Under the pieces are notes generated by a model, which saw nothing but the letters and a program-made list of their open reading frames with translations, was not told where the DNA came from and made no database searches. A stretch of DNA of 28,265 bases from the NCBI GenBank assembly GCA_014116815.1, contig JACGYV010000018.1, positions 1 through 28,265 on the forward strand, read 5' to 3'. Shown piece by piece: positions 15,100-24,285 of this stretch; position 1 is the first letter of the stretch; each line of letters starts with the position of its first letter. The position numbers were made by a program, and so were the translations under genes. The DNA comes from Holosporaceae bacterium 'Namur'. GTDB lineage: Bacteria; Pseudomonadota; Alphaproteobacteria; Rickettsiales; Midichloriaceae.

Positions 15100-17556
15100 A
15101 TGAAGCAGGGAATTGAAGAATTAAATAAAAAACCAACGATAGAAAAATTAAATTTTTCTTATCCTGAATTAAACCTTGAAGAAGAAAAAAATGAAGAACT
15201 TATTATTCAAATGTTTCAGTCTGCATGTATTAATGGAGACATAAATACAATTAGTGACTTAATCCCTTTACCTAATTTTAAATTCACAAACAAGATAATA
15301 CATTCTGGTTTTTGTTTAGCAGCTGGGGAAGGTAACATAGAAGTATTAAAATTCCTAATTGAGCATATTTCTGATGAGGATGAAAGATATACGATGATTA
15401 GTGCACATCATAACGGGGCTTTTATTCTTGCTGGTAAAAATGGCCATATAGAAGTACTAAAACTACTATTGGAATTTGTGCCCGAACAAGAAGAAAAGGA
15501 AATAATGATCCATGACCAAAGTGATCTAGCTTTCTTTTATGCTGCTAGTAATGGTCATATGGAAATATTAAACTTATTATTATGGCATACTCCCGATCAA
15601 GAAAAAAGGAGCGCTATGATTAACGAATTCAATAACAAAACTTTTATATATACAGCTAAAAATGGTCACATAGAAGTATTAAAACTACTATTAGAATTAG
15701 TGCCCGAACAAGAAGAAAAGGAAATAATGATCCATGACCAAAATGATTTGGCTTTCTTTTATGCTGCTAGCCATAACCATCTTAAAGTACTAAAGTTACT
15801 GTTAGAGCTTACCCCTGATCCAGGTAAGAGAGATAGAATGATTCATGCTCGTCATAATAAAGCTTTCATTAATGCTGCTAGTAAGAGCTGGCTGGAAGTA
15901 ATGAAACTGATAATAGCGCAAACACCTGATCAAGAAAAAAGATATGAAATGATATATGCTTGTAATTATAAGGCCTTTATTGATGCAGCAAGCAATGGTA
16001 GAGCAAAAGTGTTAAAACTTTTATTAGAGCATACTCATAATCAAGAAACAAAAAATGCAATAATAGATCTTAATAATAATGCGGTTTTTAAGGAAGCTAT
16101 CAGCAAAGGTCTTATAAAAATTCTGAAAATAATAATAGAAAGCACTACAGATTTGAATAAAAGAGACGAGATGATTCATGCTAATAATGACAAAGCTTTC
16201 ATTGAGGCAACTGATAAAGGATTGATAAAAGTTTTAAGGCTACTTGTAAAATACACTCCTGATCAAGCTAAGCGAAAAGCTATGATTCATGCGAAAAATA
16301 ATAAACCTTTTATTATTGCTGCAAGGAATAATTACGTGGAGATATTAGAATTTTTATTAGATATTACTCCTAATCAGGAAGAAAAAGATGAAATGCTCCA
16401 TGCACAAAATAACAAACCTTTTATTGAAGCAATTCAGTACTTTCGTGGTCATATTAGTGTTTTAAAGTTTTTAATTGCAAATGTTTCTGATCCAGATAAA
16501 AAAAATGAGATGATTCATGGAAGAGATAACTTAGCTTTTATCAATGCTGCAAATCGTAATAATATTGAAGTATTAAATTTCCTGCTTGAGTGTACTCCCG
16601 ATCAAGAAAAAAAAGAGGGAATGATTCATGCACAAGAAGATCAAGCCTTTACTAATGCTGCTACATTCCACAACATAAAAACCTTAGAATTATTATTTAA
16701 AATTACCCCTGATGAAGAGAAGAGAAGGAAGATGGTAAATGCAAGTAATAAAAAAGGGTTTTCACATGCAAGTACATATGGCTTGGTTGACGTGATGAAA
16801 TTAATCCTTGAAAATATATCAAATCAAGAGATAAGGGATGAACTAATTCACGCACAAAACGATCAAGCATTCATTAGCTCAGCACATAATAGCGGTAGAG
16901 AAGCAAAACTTTTAATTGATTACACCCCAGATCAAGAAAAAAGAAATGCAATGATTCATGCTAAAAATGAACAACCTTTTATCTATGCTGTTAATTATAA
17001 CAGAGTAGATGTATTAAAGATATTAGTAGAGTATACTCCTGATCGTGATATGAGAGAAAGGATGATTCATATACGTAATAATGTAGCTTTTTATAGTGCA
17101 TTAAAAAATCGGTTTGGTATGGGTGTATTTAATTTTTTAATATCCTTAATTCCATTCGATAAAGTGGGAATACTCCTAAATAATGTAATAATTCCTGATA
17201 TAAGAAGAAGAGCACCCTATTTAGAAAATAAAATTTCTCCGAATTCATGCTTAAGTAATTATTTAAAGATTGCAGAGTTATTAAGTTCTTTAAATCTTGT
17301 ATCTAGAAATATTTATTCCTCTTTTGAAGAAAACTTTGGAATTCCAAATGAAGTTTCAGTATATATATTTTCTTTGGTATTGGAACTGGATAACAGAGAG
17401 CAGTTAGAAAAAATTGAAGCCATTAAGAGGGAAGTAAATGAAGAAAGTAAATCGGATACTTCTGAGGGAATAGTAAGAAAGATTAACAAAAGAGTCTCCT
17501 TTATTGAAAAAGTAATGAAACATGAAAAAACCCGAAATCAAAGTCTAGCAATCTGA
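15100..17556 (+). CDS. Ankyrin-like protein C with 37-residue repeats
   Basis: 818 residues, a longer paralogue of the preceding gene. About 17 units of 37 residues cover roughly residues 55-690, with cores such as AFFYAASNGHMEILNLLLWH and the linking pattern TPDQEKRxxMIHAxNN. Unit lengths vary slightly (36-39). The end domain contains CLSNYLKIAELLS, then IPNEVSVYIF at 748-757, then a tail almost identical to that of protein B. AGGAG lies 7 bp before the ATG, a good start. The repeats here are much more diverged than in protein B, so this copy seems older or less homogenised. It lies 215 bp downstream on the same strand, with the palindromic element 14918-14983 between the two. Binding partner unknown. 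Confidence 0.87.
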   Translation: MKQGIEELNKKPTIEKLNFSYPELNLEEEKNEELIIQMFQSACINGDINTISDLIPLPNFKFTNKIIHSGFCLAAGEGNIEVLKFLIEHISDEDERYTMISAHHNGAFILAGKNGHIEVLKLLLEFVPEQEEKEIMIHDQSDLAFFYAASNGHMEILNLLLWHTPDQEKRSAMINEFNNKTFIYTAKNGHIEVLKLLLELVPEQEEKEIMIHDQNDLAFFYAASHNHLKVLKLLLELTPDPGKRDRMIHARHNKAFINAASKSWLEVMKLIIAQTPDQEKRYEMIYACNYKAFIDAASNGRAKVLKLLLEHTHNQETKNAIIDLNNNAVFKEAISKGLIKILKIIIESTTDLNKRDEMIHANNDKAFIEATDKGLIKVLRLLVKYTPDQAKRKAMIHAKNNKPFIIAARNNYVEILEFLLDITPNQEEKDEMLHAQNNKPFIEAIQYFRGHISVLKFLIANVSDPDKKNEMIHGRDNLAFINAANRNNIEVLNFLLECTPDQEKKEGMIHAQEDQAFTNAATFHNIKTLELLFKITPDEEKRRKMVNASNKKGFSHASTYGLVDVMKLILENISNQEIRDELIHAQNDQAFISSAHNSGREAKLLIDYTPDQEKRNAMIHAKNEQPFIYAVNYNRVDVLKILVEYTPDRDMRERMIHIRNNVAFYSALKNRFGMGVFNFLISLIPFDKVGILLNNVIIPDIRRRAPYLENKISPNSCLSNYLKIAELLSSLNLVSRNIYSSFEENFGIPNEVSVYIFSLVLELDNREQLEKIEAIKREVNEESKSDTSEGIVRKINKRVSFIEKVMKHEKTRNQSLAI

Positions 17557-17605
17557 CAATTAAATGAGAGACCATAAAAGCATATATTTTTACTAGGTAA
17601 GTTTT

Positions 17606-18169
17606 ATGAAAATAACTAGATGCACATGGTGTGAGAAGCATAAAATTTATATTGATTATCATGATCAAGAATGGGGAGTGCTAGTTAATGATGATATTAC
17701 TCTATTCGAGTTCTTAATTCTCGAAGGTGCACAAGCAGGATTAAGCTGGCTTACCATATTAAAAAAGAGAGATAGTTATAGAAAAGCATTTTATAATTTT
17801 GAACCTAATGAGGTAGCTAATTTTTCTGAAAAGCAAGTTGAATACTTACTTAAAAATCATGGTCTAATAAGGAATAAGCTTAAAATTGAAGCTGCAATTA
17901 ATAATGCTAAAGCTTTTATTAGAGTACAAGAAGAATTTGGCTCATTTTATAAATATAGTTTACAGTTTATCAATGGAGAAAGAATAACCAATAAGTGGAT
18001 CAAGTTAGAAGATGTACCTGTAACAACTAAGCAATCTGATTATTTTAGTAAAGACTTAAAACACAGAGGATTTAAGTTTGTTGGTTCAACAACAATATAT
18101 GCATATATGCAAGCGGTTGGGATGGTAAATGATCACTTGGTAAATTGCTTCAGACATAAACTGGCTTAA
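17606..18169 (+). CDS. tag: DNA-3-methyladenine glycosylase I
   Basis: 187 residues, the same length as E. coli TAG, and alignable throughout. The start has RCTW and IDYHDQEWGV, then LEGAQAGLSWLTILKKRDSY with the active-site Glu40, and the end has RGFKFVGSTTIYAYMQAVGM and VNDHLVNC. The zinc ligands of TAG are present: Cys6, His19, His177 and Cys181. The enzyme removes 3-methyladenine from alkylated DNA as the first step of base-excision repair in the cytoplasm. AGGTAAG precedes the ATG at suitable spacing. It is the only clear housekeeping-type gene in the window and lies 49 bp after ankyrin gene C, so it may be read from the same transcript. No damage to the frame is visible. Confidence 0.96.
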   Translation: MKITRCTWCEKHKIYIDYHDQEWGVLVNDDITLFEFLILEGAQAGLSWLTILKKRDSYRKAFYNFEPNEVANFSEKQVEYLLKNHGLIRNKLKIEAAINNAKAFIRVQEEFGSFYKYSLQFINGERITNKWIKLEDVPVTTKQSDYFSKDLKHRGFKFVGSTTIYAYMQAVGMVNDHLVNCFRHKLA

Positions 18170-18175
18170 ATTGGT

Positions 18176-18219
18176 CTTGTTGATTATATATCCGTCAGAT
18201 TAAATCTCAACCAGTACAC
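18176..18219 (-). repeat. Left 44-bp inverted repeat bounding the 980-residue gene
   Basis: Runs from CTTGTTGATTATATATCC through CAGATTAAATCTCAACCAG to TACAC. It equals the reverse complement of 21490-21533 at 41 of 44 positions. It starts 6 bp after the tag stop. The TGTAC that begins the repeat, read in the other orientation, faces inward, so it could be the end of an insertion sequence lying outside the pair. Confidence 0.85.
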
Positions 18220-18367
18220 TTTCTTTGCATTAACGTTTATCCATTTATATTAATCTTAAACACCTTGACATTTTTTTTATGCTGCTTCAAAAGCTAGCTA
18301 GTATGTGTGGCTTTTAATAAGTTAATTCTACACACGAACATTTTCCACTAACTAATTGGATGCTGAT

Positions 18368-21310
18368 ATGCTTAAATTAACTGATGAACAAATAGAGCTA
18401 GTAAATAAGCTTAATAAAGAAGCTGAATTACATTATAAAACAAATCCAGATGCACCTTTTCCCTCTAAATCACAATGGCAGCTTGGTAGATTGTTTGATG
18501 ATGAAGCTGAGGATAGTACAACTTTAGAGGGCTTAATGTACCAACTTTATTTTAAGGATAGAAAGCTGGTAAATCTTTCAAACCCTCAGGAAGAACATAA
18601 CCTTGCACTGAAATTTGCATTATTTAAAGCACCAAAAGACTTTAGTAATTTTAGTGATCAAGATATAAAGGATTTATTAAAAATATTCAAAACCGAATAT
18701 ACAGACACTGATGCTTTTAATAAAGTATTTGATACAGCGGGTAAATTTTTAAAGGGGAAAGCTAAGGTTATTGCTGAAGGAGCAAAGGAACTTAATCACC
18801 ATTATGGTTTTATCAAAGGTGATGACATAAGTATCGAACTCCTTAAAAGATTTGATTTTGCTAATCGAGATCCAGAATTATTTACAGAAGTTTTTGGTAC
18901 AATAATAGAGCCAAATATGCTGACTTCAGAAGCTTGGGAATATTCTAGATTAACTGCAGATATTTTAAGTTTTAAAGAAGATAATAAAACAAAAGAAAGA
19001 ATGGATATACTTCATGAAGCTAATAGAAAATCTCAAGAGCAGCAAAATAAAAATCATCACCAATTAAAAGAAAAGCTTGTTAAGCAGGGTTTTGATATTG
19101 ACATGATCTTGAAGAACACAGAAGAACTAAAAGAGCAAAATGAAGAATCCGAAAAAATGCAAGAAGAAATCTTATTTTATGCTGCATTAAATAATAAACT
19201 TCAAGTAGAAATGGTTGAAAGAATGGCTACCCAAGCCAAACAAGAGGAAATAAAATCCTATTTCAATGCAGCAAGCGATGTAGGGAATTTGTTAATCCAG
19301 CTAGGTCAGGTAACTGGATCAAAAGATTTACAGAAGTTTGGTGTTTTAGCAGTAGCCTCAACACAAGCCTTTTATGCAGCTTGTCAAATCACTGGCTCTC
19401 TTGGAGTAACAGCTGTAAGTGGTATTGCTATGATTACTCCTGTTACTGCAATGATTGCTGGTGCCCTTGCAGTTGTCAGTATCTTATCTTCAAAGAATAA
19501 AGATAATAAAGCCATGGCTGCAATGTTTGATCAGTTGTTTAGCGCGCTTAATACTATACATAAGGAGATGCATGAGCAGTTTGATTTAGTTCACAAAGAA
19601 TTATTTCATCTCTTTGAAGCAGTGCATGAGTCCATCAAACGAAATGAATACAACTTTATTAAAGTATCAGATAAGCTGGAGGGAATAGCAAGGTTCCAAG
19701 AATTTAGCCACAAAGAGATTGTTGATGCAGTGCATGCCAATCTAATAAGTGAAATAAATAAAGCGATCTTTATGATCACAAATAATAAGATGTCAGAGAA
19801 GTTGGATGATAAGCTAAAACATTTAGAGAATCTTGATTATGCTGCTAATCACTTAGCGTTTGATAATGTACTTAATAATCCGGATAAAAGCCCTGATCTT
19901 CTTTTTATTGATAAGTCAATTGAACAACAGCTAGAAAATAGGCCACTTGAGCAAAATATCGGTTTCTTAATTAACTATGCGAAGACTATATTGGGTATAC
20001 AGAATCTGGCACATGGTAAGGAAATACCTAACCCAGCTTTATTTTTTTCAGTTACAAATGTGTTACCAAGCTTTTTGCTGGACATAGTTAACCAAGATAC
20101 TGAAAAGGCTGAATATGTACTTGAAACTTTAGGAGCAACCATTGCAACTAATAATAGGATGATTAGTACCATTCAAGAGCTGAAGCAGCAAAACGTGGTA
20201 GGTAAAATGCTGCATATTTATAATATTGAGCTTGAGAAAATTACTTCCTATATGAACAATGAAAATGTGGAATATAGCCAAGCTCTCGGTTTAATAAAAA
20301 CTTTAAGTTGGGACTTGCCAACTATCATGGCTGCTTATGTAGAAGAAAATAAAATTTTAATTGCGACTAGGGAAAAACCTCTTCAGATTTTACCAAATTT
20401 AGAAGACTTAGATCTATCATACTTTTTACCTGATGAAATGATCATGGCAAATAAAATTGGCTTAGAGGATAAGGCGAGTGAGTATTTTCATTATTTATGG
20501 GAAGGAGGTGCTAAAGACTCAAGACTTATCGATGCAGTTGCAACTAAATTGCAAAGCGCTAGAGCTGAATTTATTAATAAACTGACTTCAGAACCAAAGT
20601 TTAAAGAGCATATTAATAAGCTTAAACTCTATGAAAAGATGGTTTCCTTTTATTCCGCTTTAACCGGAGAGGCAATGAATATTAATTACATAAATACTTT
20701 TGAAAATTACTTAAATTCAGCAAAAGCAAGCCATGCTAATGAAGGGATATTAATGAACCCAGTTGATTATTTTTATAACCAATGCATTTGGTTTATTGGA
20801 GATAACTCAAAAATTACTATATCTCATAACAAGTGGCATGCGAGTAATAGTATATATTTAGAGTTTGCTGACAAAATCCAGCAATCACTTGATTACACCA
20901 AAGTAATTTTAAATCAAGTTAAAGCATATAACGAAATTCCAAAAACTGATTTTTTATCATCCCAAGTAGAAAAAGAAAGCAACAATGTATTAAAGCATCT
21001 TAAAAGTTATTTTGAAGCTATTAATGTTACTAAAGATGAATTGGTAGCTGACTTTCCTAAAAACAAACACAATGAGCTTGGAAAATTTACAAAATACTTT
21101 AATGCTGCTAAATTTCAAGTTGATGAACTTGAAACAGCTCCTGCTGTAAACCAACTGGAGGGCTTGTATTGCAACATTTTTTGCACAGATAAAGTGCTAA
21201 AGTTTCATGTAAAATCGTATCGTGATGCGACATATTCGGATGAAACATTGCTTGATATTAAGAATGAACTCAAAGATTTTAGTGAAAAAGCTATAATCTG
21301 TGATTGCTAA
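18368..21310 (+). CDS. Large unknown protein with helical arms and a central hydrophobic segment
   Basis: 980 residues from the ATG at 18368, which has GGA 7 bp upstream; a TTG at 18356 in the same frame is a less likely start. Residues about 200-310 are highly charged and coiled-coil-like (KERMDILHEANRKSQEQQNK and onward). Residues about 324-375 form a continuous hydrophobic, Ala/Gly/Val-rich stretch (SLGVTAVSGIAMITPVTAMI in its middle), long enough for a helical hairpin. A second amphipathic helical region with regular FDxVHKELFHLFEAVHE spacing follows (about 390-470). The remaining 500 residues are mostly helical and unrecognised. There is no signal peptide, P-loop or protease motif. Helix, hydrophobic hairpin, helix is the layout of alpha-pore-forming toxins such as ClyA or XaxA, but that is only an analogy. 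The gene is alone between 44-bp inverted repeats. Confidence 0.8.
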   Translation: MLKLTDEQIELVNKLNKEAELHYKTNPDAPFPSKSQWQLGRLFDDEAEDSTTLEGLMYQLYFKDRKLVNLSNPQEEHNLALKFALFKAPKDFSNFSDQDIKDLLKIFKTEYTDTDAFNKVFDTAGKFLKGKAKVIAEGAKELNHHYGFIKGDDISIELLKRFDFANRDPELFTEVFGTIIEPNMLTSEAWEYSRLTADILSFKEDNKTKERMDILHEANRKSQEQQNKNHHQLKEKLVKQGFDIDMILKNTEELKEQNEESEKMQEEILFYAALNNKLQVEMVERMATQAKQEEIKSYFNAASDVGNLLIQLGQVTGSKDLQKFGVLAVASTQAFYAACQITGSLGVTAVSGIAMITPVTAMIAGALAVVSILSSKNKDNKAMAAMFDQLFSALNTIHKEMHEQFDLVHKELFHLFEAVHESIKRNEYNFIKVSDKLEGIARFQEFSHKEIVDAVHANLISEINKAIFMITNNKMSEKLDDKLKHLENLDYAANHLAFDNVLNNPDKSPDLLFIDKSIEQQLENRPLEQNIGFLINYAKTILGIQNLAHGKEIPNPALFFSVTNVLPSFLLDIVNQDTEKAEYVLETLGATIATNNRMISTIQELKQQNVVGKMLHIYNIELEKITSYMNNENVEYSQALGLIKTLSWDLPTIMAAYVEENKILIATREKPLQILPNLEDLDLSYFLPDEMIMANKIGLEDKASEYFHYLWEGGAKDSRLIDAVATKLQSARAEFINKLTSEPKFKEHINKLKLYEKMVSFYSALTGEAMNINYINTFENYLNSAKASHANEGILMNPVDYFYNQCIWFIGDNSKITISHNKWHASNSIYLEFADKIQQSLDYTKVILNQVKAYNEIPKTDFLSSQVEKESNNVLKHLKSYFEAINVTKDELVADFPKNKHNELGKFTKYFNAAKFQVDELETAPAVNQLEGLYCNIFCTDKVLKFHVKSYRDATYSDETLLDIKNELKDFSEKAIICDC

Positions 21311-21489
21311 AGGTAAATATTTTGTCTGCACTTCATGGTAATGATGTGCAGATGCGCTGTTATAAAAATAAAAAATGAGCACGTAAGTATATAAGAAAGT
21401 GAAAAGCTTTAGTGCGTTAAGCTGTAAAATTAAGACTTAACCAAACAAACAGTTAAAGTTGATTTATCTGAATGCCATATGAATTATGA

Positions 21490-21533
21490 GTGTACTAGTT
21501 GAGATTTAATCTGACGGTTATATAAGCAACAAG
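21490..21533 (+). repeat. Right 44-bp inverted repeat bounding the 980-residue gene
   Basis: Begins GTGTACTAGTTGAGATTTAA, continues with TCTGACGGTTATATAA and ends GCAACAAG. It pairs with 18176-18219, and a further copy is at 4254-4300. Together the two copies bound a 3.36-kb segment whose only gene is the 980-residue ORF; no transposase lies inside. Confidence 0.85.
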
Positions 21534-21600
21534 GTCATTGGAACCCATACTTAGAAAGTTTCTAGTTATGCGCAGCAAATGAAATACTATACGTTTGATC

Positions 21601-21626
21601 GGCTTTGTTGCCTAAATCAGAGGTAA
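21601..21626. mobile_element. Possible insertion-sequence end (IS903-like)
   Basis: GGCTTTGTTGCCTAAATCAG resembles the 18-bp terminal repeat of IS903-group IS5 elements (GGCTTTGTTGAATAAATC) at 16 of 18 positions. No transposase of that family follows, so at most this is a relic. The resemblance is from memory of the IS903 end. Confidence 0.35.
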
Positions 21627-21726
21627 GCAATATGACTCCCTTTTTTCCTTCAATCTATTCTTCTTATTTTAATTCTTTAAGTCTTTTGTTAATTCCTACC
21701 TCTATTCCATATTTGAGCAACAAGGG

Positions 21727-21798
21727 CATGAAACTTATATCAAGGTCAAAGGTCAGTGGTTATACTTATATAGAGCGATTGATAGTAATAAAAGGTTG
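21727..21798 (+). pseudogene. IS6-family transposase fragment (catalytic core piece)
   Basis: Frame 21727-21798 reads HETYIKVKGQWLYLYRAIDS followed by NKRL. This is the segment around the first catalytic residue of IS6-type transposases (DETYIKVKGKWxYLYRAID), with His in place of the Asp before Glu. Nothing recognisable of the transposase continues on either side. The rest of the 21311-21952 gap holds the right inverted repeat, the possible IS903-like end and AT-rich filler. Confidence 0.75.
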
Positions 21799-21952
21799 TG
21801 TTGTACTAAAGATAATAGGGTTATTGAAGACAAAGTAGTATTTTATACAGGCTTGCTATAAATAACTTAACAAAACTATCATTGTATTTATAAGGCATAT
21901 CAAGCAAATAATTGGTATATTGCTTACTATAACAAACCCTGGATTAGATAAT

Positions 21953-24256
21953 ATGAAAGAAATACATAATGACAACCAAACGCCCTCTCATTTCAACATT
22001 GCTCAACCTTTTGTTCAGGATCCAAAAACGTATAAGCAACAGCTGAGCATAGAAGATGTAAAAATAAAATTAAGTAAAGGCACGGAAGAAGAATTAACGG
22101 GTATAGCACGAAAGTTTAAAACTGAAGAGCTTATAGAAGTAGTAGATGATAAAAATCAAGCAAATATATTAGTATGGGCTATACGAAAAAGATTTGTTAA
22201 TTTACTGAACACAATATTTGAAGTACATAGTCAAAACCGACCGTGCTTCCTTGAGCTGCTTAAGAATAAGGATAAGAAAGGTAACGATAGTTTTTTATCT
22301 GCTGCCAAGTATAACGGCATAGAAGCAATAAAGCTGGTATATTCGGCTGATAAAAAATATTTTGCAAGGTATAATCATAAAAATGAAGCAGGAAACAATG
22401 CATTTTTAATAGCCGTCTTGCATGGTAATATAGATGTAATGAAGTGGTTACTAAGTATTAAGGAGGCATATTTAGAGGAGAGTAGAGATGCTGACCTGTT
22501 TACGCCATTGCATATTGCAGCTAAGAAGGGATATAAAGAAATATTAAAATTACTTATAGATAGCGGGGCGGACATTGATGCTAAGAATAGATGGCAAGAT
22601 ACCCCTTTACATCTTGCAGCTAGAAGCGGGCATAAAGAAATATTAGAATTACTTATAGCAAAAGGAGCGGATATTAATGCCAAGACTAATGATCAATCTA
22701 CCCCTTTACATCTTGCAGCTGCAGACGGACATAAAGAAATAGTAGAATTCCTTATAGCAAAAGGAGCGGATATTAATGTCAGGACTAATTATCAATTTAC
22801 CCCTCTGCATGAGGCTGTTTTAAATGGGCATAAAGAAATAGTAGAGTTACTTATAGAGAAAGGGGCAAATATTGAGACTAGGAATAGATGGCAAGATACC
22901 CCTTTGCATATTGCAGCTAGAAGCGGGTATAAAGAAATAGTAGAATTACTTATAGCAAAAGGAGCGGGTATTAATGTTGAGACTCATGATCAATCTACTC
23001 CCCTGCATGAGGCTATTTTAAATGGGCATAAAGAAACAGTAGAATTACTTATAGCAAAAGGAGCGGATATTGATGCTGAGGCTATATATCGGGGTACCCC
23101 TCTGTGTATTGCAATTAGTAAAAGAGATAAAGAAATAATAGAATTACTTATAAAGAAAGGGGCAAATATTAATGCTAAGGATGAAAACCAATTTACCCCC
23201 CTGCATAAGGCTGTTTTAAATAGGTGTAAAGAAGAGGTAGAATTTCTTATAAGCATAGGAGCGGATATTAATGTTAAGGATGAAAGACAATTTACCCCCC
23301 TGCATCATGCAATAAAAAACGGGGATAAAGAAATAGTAGAATTACTTATTGAGAAAGGAGCGGATATTAATGTTAAGGAAATAGATGATCAATTTACCCT
23401 TCTGCATTATGCTGCTAAAGAAGGGAATAAAGAAATAGTAGAATTACTTATAGCAAAAGGAGCGGATATTGCAGCCGAGGATTTAAATCGGGCTACTCCT
23501 ATACATCATGCTGCTAAAGGAGGGAATAAAGAAACAATAGAATTACTTATAGCAAAAGGAGCAGATATTAAGGCGGATGAATATCAGGATACCCTGTTAC
23601 ATTATGCTGCTGAAGGAGGGAATAAAGAAATAGTAAAGTATTTAGTAGAGAAAGGAGCGGATATTAATGCTAAGAATCAAAATCAATTTACTCCCCTATA
23701 TTATGCTGCTAGAGGCGACAAAGTGTTTTGTTTTGATTTTTTACTTTCATATTCTTCATATGAAGATATTCCTCCCCTGCTAAGCGATATCAAAACTCGA
23801 CTATATTTCACCCCAATAAAATTAACACCTTACTTTAAAGCTGCCGAAGAACTGTCACGAGTTAGCCCTAATCTGGAGATATTGAAAACTATACTCTCGT
23901 GTTGTAAGGAGGTAAACGGTTTCTTAAGAAGTGATAAAAATCCCGTTGAGAAATTTATGGAAGCTACTAATATCCCGTATGAAATGGTAGCACTTATATT
24001 GCATAAACTATCGGGGGTTGAGGACAAATTATCCGTACATCAGGTAATGAACATAGTAAATGTTATGAACACAATTAATCAGGAAGCAATATCTCGTAGT
24101 TCAAATAATCCTGAAGCCGGCGCTACGGAATATCCAGTAACCGGTACTGCTACTCCTCCTTTGAAGATGTTAGATAACATAAAAGCTGTTACCGGTTTTG
24201 TAAGGAGATTAGAACTAGATCGGGAGTTAAGGGAAGAGACTTTAATTAGCAAATAA
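21953..24256 (+). CDS. Ankyrin repeat protein D with canonical 33-residue repeats
   Basis: 767 residues from the ATG at 21953; a TTG 33 bp upstream is in frame but less likely. After a short charged start and about three degenerate repeats (about 60-175), thirteen textbook ankyrin repeats run to about residue 595, each like TPLHLAARSGHKEILELLIA followed by KGADINAK. The end domain has TPYFKAAEELS and then IPYEMVALIL at 674-683, the same arrangement as in ankyrin proteins B and C although the sequence is quite different. The final 60 residues are Pro/Thr-rich and then helical. Such repeats bind proteins; secretion into a host is likely by family analogy but no signal is visible. It stands between IS debris on the left and a complete IS6 element on the right. 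Confidence 0.92.
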   Translation: MKEIHNDNQTPSHFNIAQPFVQDPKTYKQQLSIEDVKIKLSKGTEEELTGIARKFKTEELIEVVDDKNQANILVWAIRKRFVNLLNTIFEVHSQNRPCFLELLKNKDKKGNDSFLSAAKYNGIEAIKLVYSADKKYFARYNHKNEAGNNAFLIAVLHGNIDVMKWLLSIKEAYLEESRDADLFTPLHIAAKKGYKEILKLLIDSGADIDAKNRWQDTPLHLAARSGHKEILELLIAKGADINAKTNDQSTPLHLAAADGHKEIVEFLIAKGADINVRTNYQFTPLHEAVLNGHKEIVELLIEKGANIETRNRWQDTPLHIAARSGYKEIVELLIAKGAGINVETHDQSTPLHEAILNGHKETVELLIAKGADIDAEAIYRGTPLCIAISKRDKEIIELLIKKGANINAKDENQFTPLHKAVLNRCKEEVEFLISIGADINVKDERQFTPLHHAIKNGDKEIVELLIEKGADINVKEIDDQFTLLHYAAKEGNKEIVELLIAKGADIAAEDLNRATPIHHAAKGGNKETIELLIAKGADIKADEYQDTLLHYAAEGGNKEIVKYLVEKGADINAKNQNQFTPLYYAARGDKVFCFDFLLSYSSYEDIPPLLSDIKTRLYFTPIKLTPYFKAAEELSRVSPNLEILKTILSCCKEVNGFLRSDKNPVEKFMEATNIPYEMVALILHKLSGVEDKLSVHQVMNIVNVMNTINQEAISRSSNNPEAGATEYPVTGTATPPLKMLDNIKAVTGFVRRLELDRELREETLISK
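22590..23700 (+). repeat. 99-bp tandem repeats in ankyrin gene D
   Basis: In-frame 33-codon units repeat through this stretch, many sharing identical DNA such as GAATTACTTATAGCAAAAGG. Minus-strand ORFs in this area are shadows of the repeat. Confidence 0.85.
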
Positions 24257-24285
24257 ATGGTCTTTAATTTAAATGCGATTAAAAC

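Noticed and set aside
18265..18304. Promoter for the 980-residue gene (TTGACA at 18265-18270)
   Set aside because: The -35 hexamer is perfect, but no -10 box lies at 16-18 bp; the nearest candidate, TAGTAT, is 28 bp away.
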